From contig JAPPKD010000173.1 of the NCBI GenBank assembly GCA_028820215.1, positions 1-15,472 on the forward strand: 15,472 nt of DNA, written 5' to 3'. The stretch comes from Spirochaetaceae bacterium (GTDB lineage: Bacteria; Spirochaetota; Spirochaetia; SZUA-6; Bin103). The position numbers and the translations under genes were made by a program. Below, in pieces: positions 1 through 6,066 of the stretch (positions within the stretch are counted from its first letter, which is position 1; each line of letters opens with the position of its first letter). The notes beneath the pieces were generated by a model. The model made no database searches and had not been told where the DNA came from. It worked only from the letters and a program-made list of their open reading frames with translations.

Positions 1-32
1 CGCCGATCCGCCCCGCGAACCGCCTCGAATCC

Positions 33-587
33 TCAATTCAGCCAGCTCTCGCCACTCAGGGGCGAATAACCCGGGTTAAACTCTTTGACCGACTGCTTCG
101 CGGCCTTGTATCTCTTGATGCTGTCTTTAGCATAGGAGCCGAGAGTCTCGCCCAGTTGGCCGCCGACCACAGGAACGACGCTCACCGCGGACTTAACGAC
201 CATTGGCGCCCCCGCAAGAGCAAGATCCGTGAATCGATCGATTAGTCCCTCGAATCTCTCCCGCAATGGGGCGTCGGAATGGCTTGTCAGTTCGTCTGTT
301 AACTCGGAGGAGAAGGAGACGAATGGCGCGGCGTTTGACGCATCGTTTTCCCAGGCGTTGAACTTGACGACAGAGAATCCGTGAATCGTCAAGTACCGAT
401 CCCAGATCCGAAGGAACGTTGTCTTCCCAGATCCCCATGGTCCATCGATAGACATTGCGCATGGTCCTTGGATAGAACGAACGATTCGAGTTAACACCTC
501 GACAGATTCGCGACGGGCAAGGAGGTCGTGAGCAAAAGGTTTATCTGGGGGTACTCCGATTTCGAGCGGTCGAATGCGTATTCCCAT
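33..587 (-). pseudogene. Truncated KAP-family P-loop NTPase
   Basis: This is the N-terminal part of a KAP-type P-loop ATPase, a family of usually membrane-associated NTPases often found in phage-defence or mobile loci. The Walker A motif GPWGSGKTT lies near residues 49-57 and is followed by the family-typical VVKFNAWEND stretch. A helical, partly hydrophobic region (APMVVKSAVSVVPVVGG) follows. The chosen ATG at 587 has an AAAGGAG ribosome-binding site 9 bases upstream; the frame stays open to 689 but that extension has no family similarity. The protein stops after 184 residues, whereas KAP proteins are usually over 500 residues. The Walker B/DELDRC region and everything after it are absent: the frame leaves family-like sequence after VKEF and ends about 14 residues later. 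I infer a deletion or rearrangement breakpoint near 60-80. Family assignment is good; loss of function is inferred. Confidence 0.72.
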
Positions 588-685
588 ATTCCAAGTCTCC
601 TTTGGTAGACACCACTCTATCCGCGTTCGTGGATTGTAGAGAATCGGGCTGACGACGATCTCGGTGCGGTGTGGCGGACCCGCAC

Positions 686-1468
686 TCAACCTGAGGGGCT
701 CGGCGCCTCATCTCGCTGAAAGGACACCTCCAGCCACGGGTCGGCGGTGGCTTGGCGAAACGCCAGGACCTTGGCACGCATCTCGGAGGCCACGCCGGCC
801 AGGGCCGGCTCGTCGATCAGGTTCCGGGGCTCGCAAGGGTCGGCTTCCATGTCGAAGAGCGCCTCCAGTTCCGCCAGGGCCGCGCCGACTACCTGGTCGA
901 AGCCGGAGAGAGGCTCTGGTAGTACTCGGTGAGGTCCTCCCGGACCTGCGCGACATCGGAAGGAAGTTGGGGACGATCACCTTCTCCGGGTCGTACGGGA
1001 CCGGCTCGACTCCCGCGGGCTGTTCGTGGTTGCCGAATGCGACGGCCGCGCGATGCGGATGGGCGGAGCCGACGTACAGGAAGAACGGGGCGTCCCGGTG
1101 CTCGGCCCGGAAGGCTGCCGCCTCGTAGTCGAACGGATACACGCTCGCGGCTGGACGCTTCTTGCCGACCCAGGCGGTCGCGTATCCGTGTGCCTGGAGG
1201 ATCTTCGGCGTCGACTGCATGGACTCGTGGGCCTGGAAGCCGTGGATGCCGTGGCAGTGGCCGTACTGGCCGTGGCGTGTGGCTGTGCTGGCGGGTGAGG
1301 ATGCAAGCGCGGCTCACCGCGCAGGACGAACTGGTGCAGAAGGCGTAGCCGAACACCGTGCCGCGCTCGGCGAGCGCATCAATGTGGCGTGTTGATGACT
1401 CGGTTGCCGTAGCAGCGCGCGATTGGGCTCCAGTGGGCGATGATGAACAGGACGCCCCGGTGGCTCAC
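686..1468 (-). pseudogene. Decayed type I sulfatase (frameshifts plus internal deletion)
   Basis: Pieces of one sulfatase of the alkaline-phosphatase superfamily can be read in order across changing frames. First comes VLFIIA...CYGNRVINTPH (1379-1460), then IDALAERGTVFGYAFCTSSS and the formylglycine motif region CAVSRACILT (about 1290-1378). Next are GQYGHCHGIHGF, STPKILQAHGYATAWVGK and PFFLYVGSAHPHR (about 1050-1265), then VREDLTEYYQSLS (about 900-940). The tail is DQVVGAALAELEALFDMEADP...PRNLIDEP (686-905). At least three frame changes are needed. The Asp pair expected after IIA is missing. After LAELEA the sequence jumps straight to the C-terminal LFDMEADP motif, so the central SDHG-containing part (well over 100 residues) is deleted. 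The possible GTG start at 1468 overlaps the stop of the upstream PIN gene. Substrate cannot be inferred; the product cannot be functional. Confidence 0.85.
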
Positions 1469-1953
1469 TTGTCTGCGTCTTCCGTGAGCGGTGACCGTCC
1501 GGCCGGGTCGGTGGCTCCTTCCTCGGCCACCTCGTCGGGCGCCTCCCATGGATTGGTCACTTCGACATCCAATCCGTCGAAGTCCTTCACGTTTCGTGTC
1601 GCTACCGCCAAGCCGTGAGCCTTGGCGGTCCCGGCGATCAACGCGTCTCCCAGGTGCAGCACGCGCCCGGACCGATGTGCCGTGGCACGAAGCTCCGCCG
1701 CTGACTCTGCCTCCCGACGCTCCAGCGGCAGGACGCGGTCCGCATACGCGGTCACAATCTCCGCCAGGGCGGACCGCAGGACATCGCGACGGCGGCCCTC
1801 GGGAAGCAGCCGTACACCGAAATCCAGTTCGTGCAAGACGATGCTCGACACCCACAAGTCCGAGTGGCGTGTCAGGAACGCGACCACGCGCGAGTCGGGC
1901 GCATCCTTGGTCAACTCGGAGACGACGTTGGTGTCGAGGAGGATGCCGCTCAC
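1465..1953 (-). CDS. vapC: PIN-domain ribonuclease toxin (VapC/FitB type)
   Basis: A 162-residue PIN-domain protein, the predicted metal-dependent endoribonuclease toxin of a type II toxin-antitoxin pair. From GTG 1953 the acidic active-site residues are visible: D7 in ILLDTN, E13 in VSELTK, E42 in LHELDFG and D103 in LGDALIAGTAKAHGLAVATRN. The C-terminal 30 residues are an acidic, family-atypical tail. The antitoxin gene lies directly upstream, 23 bases away if the start is GTG 1953. An in-frame GTG at 1980 would instead overlap the antitoxin stop as GTGA. I prefer 1953 because (V/M)SGILLDTN is the usual N-terminus of such proteins and AGGAG abuts it, but the upstream start would give classical translational coupling. 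Family assignment is firm; the RNA target is unknown. Confidence 0.88.
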   Translation of the reverse strand: MSGILLDTNVVSELTKDAPDSRVVAFLTRHSDLWVSSIVLHELDFGVRLLPEGRRRDVLRSALAEIVTAYADRVLPLERREAESAAELRATAHRSGRVLHLGDALIAGTAKAHGLAVATRNVKDFDGLDVEVTNPWEAPDEVAEEGATDPAGRSPLTEDADK

Positions 1954-1976
1954 TCCTCGAGTGAGGCTCGCTTCGC

Positions 1977-2255
1977 TCACTCGGTCTGGCCGTCGCTGAA
2001 CGGTATCTCTCGTCCGGGTTCCCGACGGTCGGGAGCATCGAGGTTCGCACCTCGTGGCATGTTGTCCACCAGCCATCTTCCTAGCGGTTTGGCCGCTTTC
2101 GTGCTGGAGTGCCAAAGCTCGGCCGGCACGACGACGAACGGCTTCCGCACGCCAATCTGCTGGGGCCCTTCCTGTTCCGCGCGGCGCAACACCTCCGACA
2201 GGTGGGCCTTTGCCTCCGCAACGGTCCAGGTTCGACGCGTGATGGATTGGGTCAT
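1977..2255 (-). CDS. Phd/YefM-family antitoxin
   Basis: A 92-residue antitoxin, predicted to bind the operator DNA through its N-terminal part and to neutralise the downstream PIN toxin through its C-terminal part. The N-terminus TWTVAEAKAHLSEVLRRAEQEGPQQIGVRKPFVVVP has the classic Phd/YefM layout: a strand, the AKAHLSEVL helix, then GPQxI...FVVV. The C-terminal half (DNMPRGANLDAPDRREPGREIPF) looks flexible, as expected. The ATG at 2255 is chosen because GAGG lies 8 bases upstream; an in-frame ATG at 2273 is possible but falls inside the operator-like repeat. An inverted repeat immediately upstream suggests autoregulation by the antitoxin or toxin-antitoxin complex. Confidence 0.88.
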   Translation of the reverse strand: MTQSITRRTWTVAEAKAHLSEVLRRAEQEGPQQIGVRKPFVVVPAELWHSSTKAAKPLGRWLVDNMPRGANLDAPDRREPGREIPFSDGQTE

Positions 2256-2274
2256 GGGCTTACCTCGCAACATA

Positions 2275-2287
2275 GTCTAACATAGAC
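2275..2287. promoter_or_regulatory. Candidate operator of the Phd/PIN operon
   Basis: A perfect inverted repeat, GTCTA-ACA-TAGAC, lies about 20 bases upstream of the antitoxin start. It sits in an AT-rich patch (ATAGTCTAACATAGACCATA) that stands out from the GC-rich surroundings and probably contains the promoter -10 region. Toxin-antitoxin operons of this type are usually repressed by their own antitoxin at such sites; that role is inferred. Confidence 0.5.
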
Positions 2288-2332
2288 CATATTTGCGTCT
2301 CCGCTCGCGTTGCCCCGGTCGCGGCGACCGCC

Positions 2333-3403
2333 TCAGCCGCCGAGGTCGATGCCGTAGTCGGCCGGGTCCATGCCCGAGTCCTCGGCCAGACCGCGCAGGC
2401 TGATCAGCACGTCCTCGGGCATCTCGATCCCTTCCAGCAGCGCGCGCTCGCGCTGCTCCCATTCCATCTGGCCGGGGAGGAAGATGCGCTGGCCGGGGGC
2501 CATCTCCGCGCCGGCGATCTCCTCGCTCATGGCGCCGATGCGCTGGTGGAACTCGGCGGCCGGCATGATCGCGCCCACGTCGATGGCGATGAAGGCGTGC
2601 CCCTGGTCGGACGGCTCCGGTTCGTCGGACACCCAGCTATGCACGCCGCTCATCATCGCCGACCCCGTAAGCACGGCGGTCAGGATTTCCACGAACACCG
2701 CCAGGCCGTAGCCCTTGTGGCCGGCCATCGGGAGCTGCGCCCCCGCCTCCGGAAAGATGGTCGGGTCGGTGGTGGGAACGCCGTCCTCGTCCACCAACCA
2801 GGTGTCCGGGATCGATCGCCCCTCGTTCTTGGCCGCGAAGATCTTGGTCGCCGCCACCGCACTGGTGGCCACGTCCAGCATGATCGTGCGCTCGGTCCCG
2901 GTCGGGGCGGCCCAGGCGATGGGGTTGGTGCCCAGGATGCGGCTCTTGCCGCCCGGCACGGTCATGCACGGCTCGACGTTGCACATGGACATGCCGAACA
3001 TGCCGTGCTCGGCGATCATGTTGGCATAGTAGCCGGCGGCGCCGTAGTGGCTGGAGCGGCGCACGCCGACGTAGGCCATGCCGGTCTGGCGCGCCTTGGC
3101 GATGGCGATCTCGACCGCCCGGAAGGAGATGGCCGGCGGCATGCCGTCCCGCGCGTCGACGATTGCCCAGGAGGGGCCCTCGGCGACGATCCGCTCCTGC
3201 GCGTCGGCCACCAGCCGGCCGCGCCGTGCGTTCTTCATCAGCCCGCGGATCTGCCGCGTGCCATGGGTGAACGTGCCCCAGGTGTCGGTAGTGACGAACA
3301 CGCGGGCCGACAACTCCGCGTCCTGCTGGCTCAAGCCCGCGCGCCGCATCGCCTCGATGCAGAACGCCTCCAGCGCCTCGGCTCGAATCTTCACGGCTGC
3401 CAT
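2333..3403 (-). CDS. Ldh_2-family NAD(P)-dependent 2-hydroxyacid (malate/L-lactate-type) dehydrogenase
   Basis: A 356-residue soluble dehydrogenase of the Ldh_2 family (YbiC/ComC/AllD type), which interconverts 2-hydroxyacids such as malate, L-lactate, L-sulfolactate or ureidoglycolate and their 2-oxoacids with NAD(P). Family landmarks are the N-terminal helices (AEALEAFCIEAMRRAGLSQQDAE), THGTRQI, the substrate and catalytic-His region GVRRSSHYGAAGYYANM, GGKSRILGTNPIAWAAPT for nucleotide binding, DVATSAVAATKI, and GHKGYGLAVFVEIL. Length matches intact family members and no lesion is visible. ATG 3403 has GGGAGG 11 bases upstream. It is monocistronic and faces away from the plus-strand lipoprotein operon; the 137 bases between them must hold both promoters. 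The exact substrate cannot be told; catabolic use of a hydroxyacid is an inference. Confidence 0.9.
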   Translation of the reverse strand: MAAVKIRAEALEAFCIEAMRRAGLSQQDAELSARVFVTTDTWGTFTHGTRQIRGLMKNARRGRLVADAQERIVAEGPSWAIVDARDGMPPAISFRAVEIAIAKARQTGMAYVGVRRSSHYGAAGYYANMIAEHGMFGMSMCNVEPCMTVPGGKSRILGTNPIAWAAPTGTERTIMLDVATSAVAATKIFAAKNEGRSIPDTWLVDEDGVPTTDPTIFPEAGAQLPMAGHKGYGLAVFVEILTAVLTGSAMMSGVHSWVSDEPEPSDQGHAFIAIDVGAIMPAAEFHQRIGAMSEEIAGAEMAPGQRIFLPGQMEWEQRERALLEGIEMPEDVLISLRGLAEDSGMDPADYGIDLGG

Positions 3404-3540
3404 CGGTTCATGATCCTCCCGTCTATGCCCATGCTCGGATGGTATGCGCCCATGCCCGCGGAGGGAAACTCCACCGCGGCGCGTGCCGGGGTCGGGCCGG
3501 GAGTGCCTCGACCGACCGAATGGGGTACGTTTGGTACAGG

Positions 3541-4092
3541 ATGAGGTTGCCGAGCATCGCCGTGCTCCGACGCGCCACCGACCACGTGCCGCGGGCAGGG
3601 GTGCCGGCCGCCGTCATGATCGGCCTGGCGCTGCTGCTGGGATCCTGCGTCACGGACGTCACGCACAACTGCATCTGGGGACCGACGGTGGTCAAGGTGC
3701 GCTACGAGGTGACGTCCAGCACGGGAATGGCCGACATCGAGCTGCATAGTGGCGAAACCGACTTCCGGAGCTATCGGCGCGAGCAGACGCCCTGGAGCCT
3801 GACCCAGCGGGTTCGTGGGGAGACGCTCGTCCGGCTGCGGGTGCGCAACAGCCGGCCTCTCGGCAACGCCACGGTGGCGATCTACGTGGACGACGTTCTG
3901 TGGAAGCGGGCGGCCGGCGTCGGGTCGGGAGCCGTGGAAGCCAGCGGCGTCATCGAGAGCGAGCCCGGCTGGAATTGCGGGACCGGCATGTTCATGCAGA
4001 CGTACCCGGACAAGCCGGCACAGCCCGACAAGCCGGCGCAGCCGGGAGTTCCGCAAGAGCCCGCCGCCGGACCCGCGACCGGGAGCCCGTGA
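3541..4092 (+). CDS. Lipoprotein with MmpS-like beta-sandwich domain
   Basis: A predicted exported lipoprotein of 183 residues. The N-terminus has basic residues (RR at 10-11), a hydrophobic segment (VPAAVMIGLALLLGSC) and a lipobox LGSC with Cys36. The mature part carries VKVRYEVTSSTGMADIELHSG...PWSLTQRVRGETLVRLRVRN...NATVAIYVDDVLWKRAAG. This matches the pattern of the immunoglobulin-like domain of MmpS-type accessory proteins, and the match is from recognition only. The tail has a short repeat, PDKPAQPDKPAQPG, then a Pro/Ala-rich end. No good ribosome-binding site decides between ATG 3541 and an in-frame ATG at 3520; 3541 gives the cleaner signal peptide. Its TGA stop overlaps the GTG start of aac(3) as GTGA, so the two are likely translationally coupled. 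Function unknown; envelope location is well supported. Confidence 0.7.
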   Translation: MRLPSIAVLRRATDHVPRAGVPAAVMIGLALLLGSCVTDVTHNCIWGPTVVKVRYEVTSSTGMADIELHSGETDFRSYRREQTPWSLTQRVRGETLVRLRVRNSRPLGNATVAIYVDDVLWKRAAGVGSGAVEASGVIESEPGWNCGTGMFMQTYPDKPAQPDKPAQPGVPQEPAAGPATGSP

Positions 4093-4601
4093 GCGAACAG
4101 GACGCAATCGCCGCGCAGGGGACGGAACCGGTCACGGAGCAGTCCCTGGCCGAGGATCTGCGGGCGCTCGGAGTAGGCCAGGAGATGGTCGTCCTGGTGC
4201 ACTCCTCGCTGAGCGCCCTTGGGTGGGTCTGCGGCGGCCCGGTCGCCGTGATCCGGGCGCTGCTGCAGGCGGTCGGCGCGGACGGGACGCTGGTCATGCC
4301 CGCTCACTCGGGGGACCTGTCCGATCCCTCACTGTGGCGGAGTCCGCCGGCGCCTGCCGCGTGGTGGGACACGATCCGGGCCACCATGCCCGCCTTCGAC
4401 CCCGCCGTCACCCCGACGCGACGCCTCGGCGTCATTCCGGAGCTGTTCCGCACGTGGCCCGGAGCGGCCCGGAGCAACCATCCGTCCTGCTCGTTCGCGG
4501 CGCTCGGCCCGCAGGCCGCAAGAATCGTCCCCGAACAGCGGCTGGAGGACCCGATGGGTGAAGGATCGCCGCTGTCCGCAATCTACGAGCTGGGCGGGTA
4601 G
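4089..4601 (+). pseudogene. AAC(3)-type aminoglycoside N-acetyltransferase, 5' part (interrupted)
   Basis: N-terminal 169 residues of an Antibiotic_NAT (AAC(3)/YokD) family acetyl-CoA-dependent N-acetyltransferase, which in known members acetylates the 3-amino group of aminoglycosides. Visible landmarks are VLVHSSLSALGWVCGGPVAVI, GADGTLVMPAHSGDLSDPSLW, FDPAVTPTRRLGVIPELFRT, RSNHPSCSFAALGP and GEGSPLSAIYELGG. The start is GTG 4089, overlapping the lipoprotein stop. The mobile element enters after base 4596 and a TAG formed at the junction (4599-4601) ends the frame. The remainder of the gene is at 8556-8887. Without the element the gene would encode 279 residues, a normal length for the family. 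Clinical-type resistance cannot be assumed, since many environmental homologues have other or unknown substrates. Confidence 0.88.
4589..4596. repeat. Left target-site duplication (GCTGGGCG)
   Basis: The 8 bases GCTGGGCG directly outside the left inverted repeat recur exactly outside the right inverted repeat at 8548-8555. This is the expected scar of transposition. Confidence 0.92.
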
Positions 4602-4617
4602 TGCGTCACTTTGAAAT
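4597..4617 (+). repeat. Left terminal inverted repeat (IRL)
   Basis: 21 bases starting GGTAGTGCGTCACTTTGAA, the exact reverse complement of 8527-8547. The transposase TGA stop (4606-4608, minus strand) lies within it. Confidence 0.93.
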
Positions 4618-5499
4618 CTTCTTCCGCGGCTTGTAGTTCTTCGGGCGGTTCGGCTTCGGCGCGCGCGCATCGATCAGCCGGACGATCCATGCGGCATCCC
4701 GCATCGTCGTCTCGATCCGGGCCTCCATCGCCGGTGTGACGCGTAGCGTCTTGTGCACCCGGCAGAAGTTGTAGTGCACCGCGTAGAGATGGACCATCGC
4801 GACATGCTTCTCGATCCGCTTGGAGAACGCGTTGGTCAACCTGGTGAACCGGCGCATGCCCATCCGCATCGAGAGGTTGTGCCGCTCTACGTGTGACGTG
4901 TTCGCCTTCGCCATGTCGGGCACTCCCCATACTGCCTGCTTGTCGATCCCGGTACAGGTCGCGGGGCTGTAGCGCCGCGCCGACTCGACGCCTGGCTCGG
5001 TCCCATAGGTCTTGATGATCTGAGCGAAGTCCACGTCGCCGCCGAACGCTCCGTCGACAGCTTCTCGGTAAGCTGCCAGTCCGTCGGTGGAGATCTGCGG
5101 CCGCTCTTCCAGACGTGCGCGCAGATCGTCCATGAGCTCCAGTGCGCTCTGCCCATCCCGCGGCCCTACCAAGTAGCTGACCAGGAGCTTGCTGTCGGTG
5201 TCGATCGCCGTGAACGTCCAGGTATCCCCGGCATGCTCCGGTGGGGCCTTCGCGGCCGGGACGTTCGCCTCCTTCGCATAGGTGAAGGTCCATATTTCAT
5301 CGCACTGGATGTGGCGCCGACCGCGCACACCCCGCAGATGCTCATCGTGGTAGGCGGCGCACGCTTCGCCGGCGTCCCTCAGGAGCTTCGCCACAGTGTT
5401 GAACGACACGTCGGCAACGCGCGCGATCGCGCGCATCGACATCCCCTCGACCAACATCATGATGACCTGGGCTCGCTTCTCAGCGGACAGAAGGTTCAT
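4606..5499 (-). CDS. IS1-family DDE transposase
   Basis: A 297-residue single-frame transposase of the long IS1-like type. An N-terminal helix-turn-helix (about residues 7-42, EKRAQVIMMLVEGMSMRAIARVADVSFNTVAKLL) precedes the DDE core. Candidate catalytic acids are D67 in IQCDEIW, D139 in STDGL and E205 in HVERHNL, with a further conserved Asp at 100 (FTAIDTDSKL). The RMGMRRFTRLTNAFSKRIEKH and VHYNFCRVHKTLRVTPAMEA blocks are typical of this group, and the C-terminus is strongly basic. The ATG at 5499 aligns with the usual MN(K/L)LS start. It has no evident ribosome-binding site and lies in a 16-bp perfect palindrome. Translation without frameshifting is implied, unlike classical E. coli IS1. 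The gene looks intact and is next to the left end, as in simple IS elements. Confidence 0.92.
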   Translation of the reverse strand: MNLLSAEKRAQVIMMLVEGMSMRAIARVADVSFNTVAKLLRDAGEACAAYHDEHLRGVRGRRHIQCDEIWTFTYAKEANVPAAKAPPEHAGDTWTFTAIDTDSKLLVSYLVGPRDGQSALELMDDLRARLEERPQISTDGLAAYREAVDGAFGGDVDFAQIIKTYGTEPGVESARRYSPATCTGIDKQAVWGVPDMAKANTSHVERHNLSMRMGMRRFTRLTNAFSKRIEKHVAMVHLYAVHYNFCRVHKTLRVTPAMEARIETTMRDAAWIVRLIDARAPKPNRPKNYKPRKKISK

Positions 5500-5508
5500 G
5501 CATGAACC
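5493..5508. promoter_or_regulatory. Perfect 16-bp palindrome over the transposase start codon
   Basis: GGTTCATGCATGAACC is fully self-complementary and contains the transposase ATG. It could be a repressor site or an RNA hairpin that hides the start codon, either of which would damp transposition. The role is inferred. Confidence 0.5.
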
Positions 5509-5535
5509 ATGACAGAAATGCTTAGCAGATGTCAA
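5507..5535 (-). promoter_or_regulatory. Candidate transposase promoter (TTGACA -35)
   Basis: On the minus strand a perfect TTGACA (5530-5535) lies about 30 bases upstream of the transposase ATG. A -10 element 16-18 bases further on is poor (TCATGG/CATGGT) and would overlap the edge of the palindrome. If real, the transcript would be nearly leaderless, which fits the missing ribosome-binding site. Confidence 0.35.
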
Positions 5536-5592
5536 GCAATGTCGGCACTTCCAATGAAAGGAAGCGCGGTTGTAGAGTGGGGAGTAGAAAGC

Positions 5593-5631
5593 GTGGAGCC
5601 GCCGGCACCAAAGGGCAACCAACGGCTCCAC
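5593..5631. other. 9-bp perfect stem-loop in the transposase upstream region
   Basis: GTGGAGCCG (5593-5601) pairs perfectly with CGGCTCCAC (5623-5631) around a 21-base loop. On the minus strand it lies downstream of the small basic gene and could end its transcript, but no U-run follows. It may instead belong to a structured RNA together with the adjacent tRNA-like segment. Confidence 0.4.
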
Positions 5632-5644
5632 AGACTGACAAACG

Positions 5645-5714
5645 GGGCGCGGCCTAGGAAGGTCTGGTTACGGCTTGCCACCCCACCAGAGGGGTTCAAT
5701 TCCCCCCGCGTCCA
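5645..5714 (+). ncRNA. Degenerate tRNA-Ala-like fold
   Basis: A 7-bp acceptor-like pairing GGGCGCG/CGCGTCC encloses a possible D stem (CTAG/CTGG), a 7-base anticodon-like loop CTTGCCA with TGC at 34-36, a 4-base variable region and a T arm GGGG-TTCAATT-CCCC. A G3-U70 wobble and A73 discriminator, both alanine identity features, are present. The anticodon stem has two mismatches and position 37 is C, so a working tRNA is doubtful. It may be a decayed tRNA, an integration relic or chance. Confidence 0.28.
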
Positions 5715-5724
5715 TGTCGGTCCG

Positions 5725-5958
5725 TCAGCCTACATCGTTTCCTTCGTCCCAGCGAGCCGCCGCTGCCTTCTTGGCGATCTCGCGCCGCCGCTCCGGCGTC
5801 ATCGCGGCGGCGCGGGCGGTTCCGCCCTTCTGGCCGCCGCGGCGCTTGCCTTGGTCGACAAACTCCTCTTCGGCCTCGCCGGTGGCAATGCGCATCACGT
5901 GGACCGCGTTGGCGATCACGTCGGCCGGCCGCTTCTCACCGTGTGGACCAATCGGCAT
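5725..5958 (-). CDS. Small conserved basic protein (ARAxxxTPERRxEIAxKAAxARW motif)
   Basis: A 77-residue protein with a strong start: ATG 5958 preceded by AAGGAG with 8-base spacing. The N-terminal half is MPIGPHGEKRPADVIANAVHVMRIATGE. The C-terminal half is GGQKGGTARAAAMTPERR followed by EIAKKAAAARWDEG. I recognise this as the pattern of a widespread family of small uncharacterised proteins with a KGG-like basic C-terminus, but I know of no established function. The Lys/Arg/Ala-rich tail is compatible with nucleic-acid binding, which is only inference. It lies inside the mobile element between the transposase and the metalloprotease, on the same strand as both. Confidence 0.72.
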   Translation of the reverse strand: MPIGPHGEKRPADVIANAVHVMRIATGEAEEEFVDQGKRRGGQKGGTARAAAMTPERRREIAKKAAAARWDEGNDVG

Positions 5959-6007
5959 TTGCTTCTCTCCTTGTGCATACCCGTGCACATCTGAATCTTG
6001 CCGTGTC

Positions 6008-6027
6008 GGGGCGAACGTGTCCACCCC
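6008..6027. repeat. REP-like element, copy 1
   Basis: A GGGG...CCCC hairpin with the core GAACGTGTCCACCCC. It matches 18 of 20 bases of the stronger hairpin core at 7475-7494. The two copies flank the metalloprotease gene inside the element. Confidence 0.45.
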
Positions 6028-6066
6028 TCGCGACGCCTCGACCGACGGCCCCTATACCGGCGACGA

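Noticed and set aside
2546..3544. A 332-codon open frame on the plus strand
   Set aside because: Antisense to the Ldh_2 dehydrogenase; His/Gly/Val/Asp-rich composition typical of a complementary-strand artefact.
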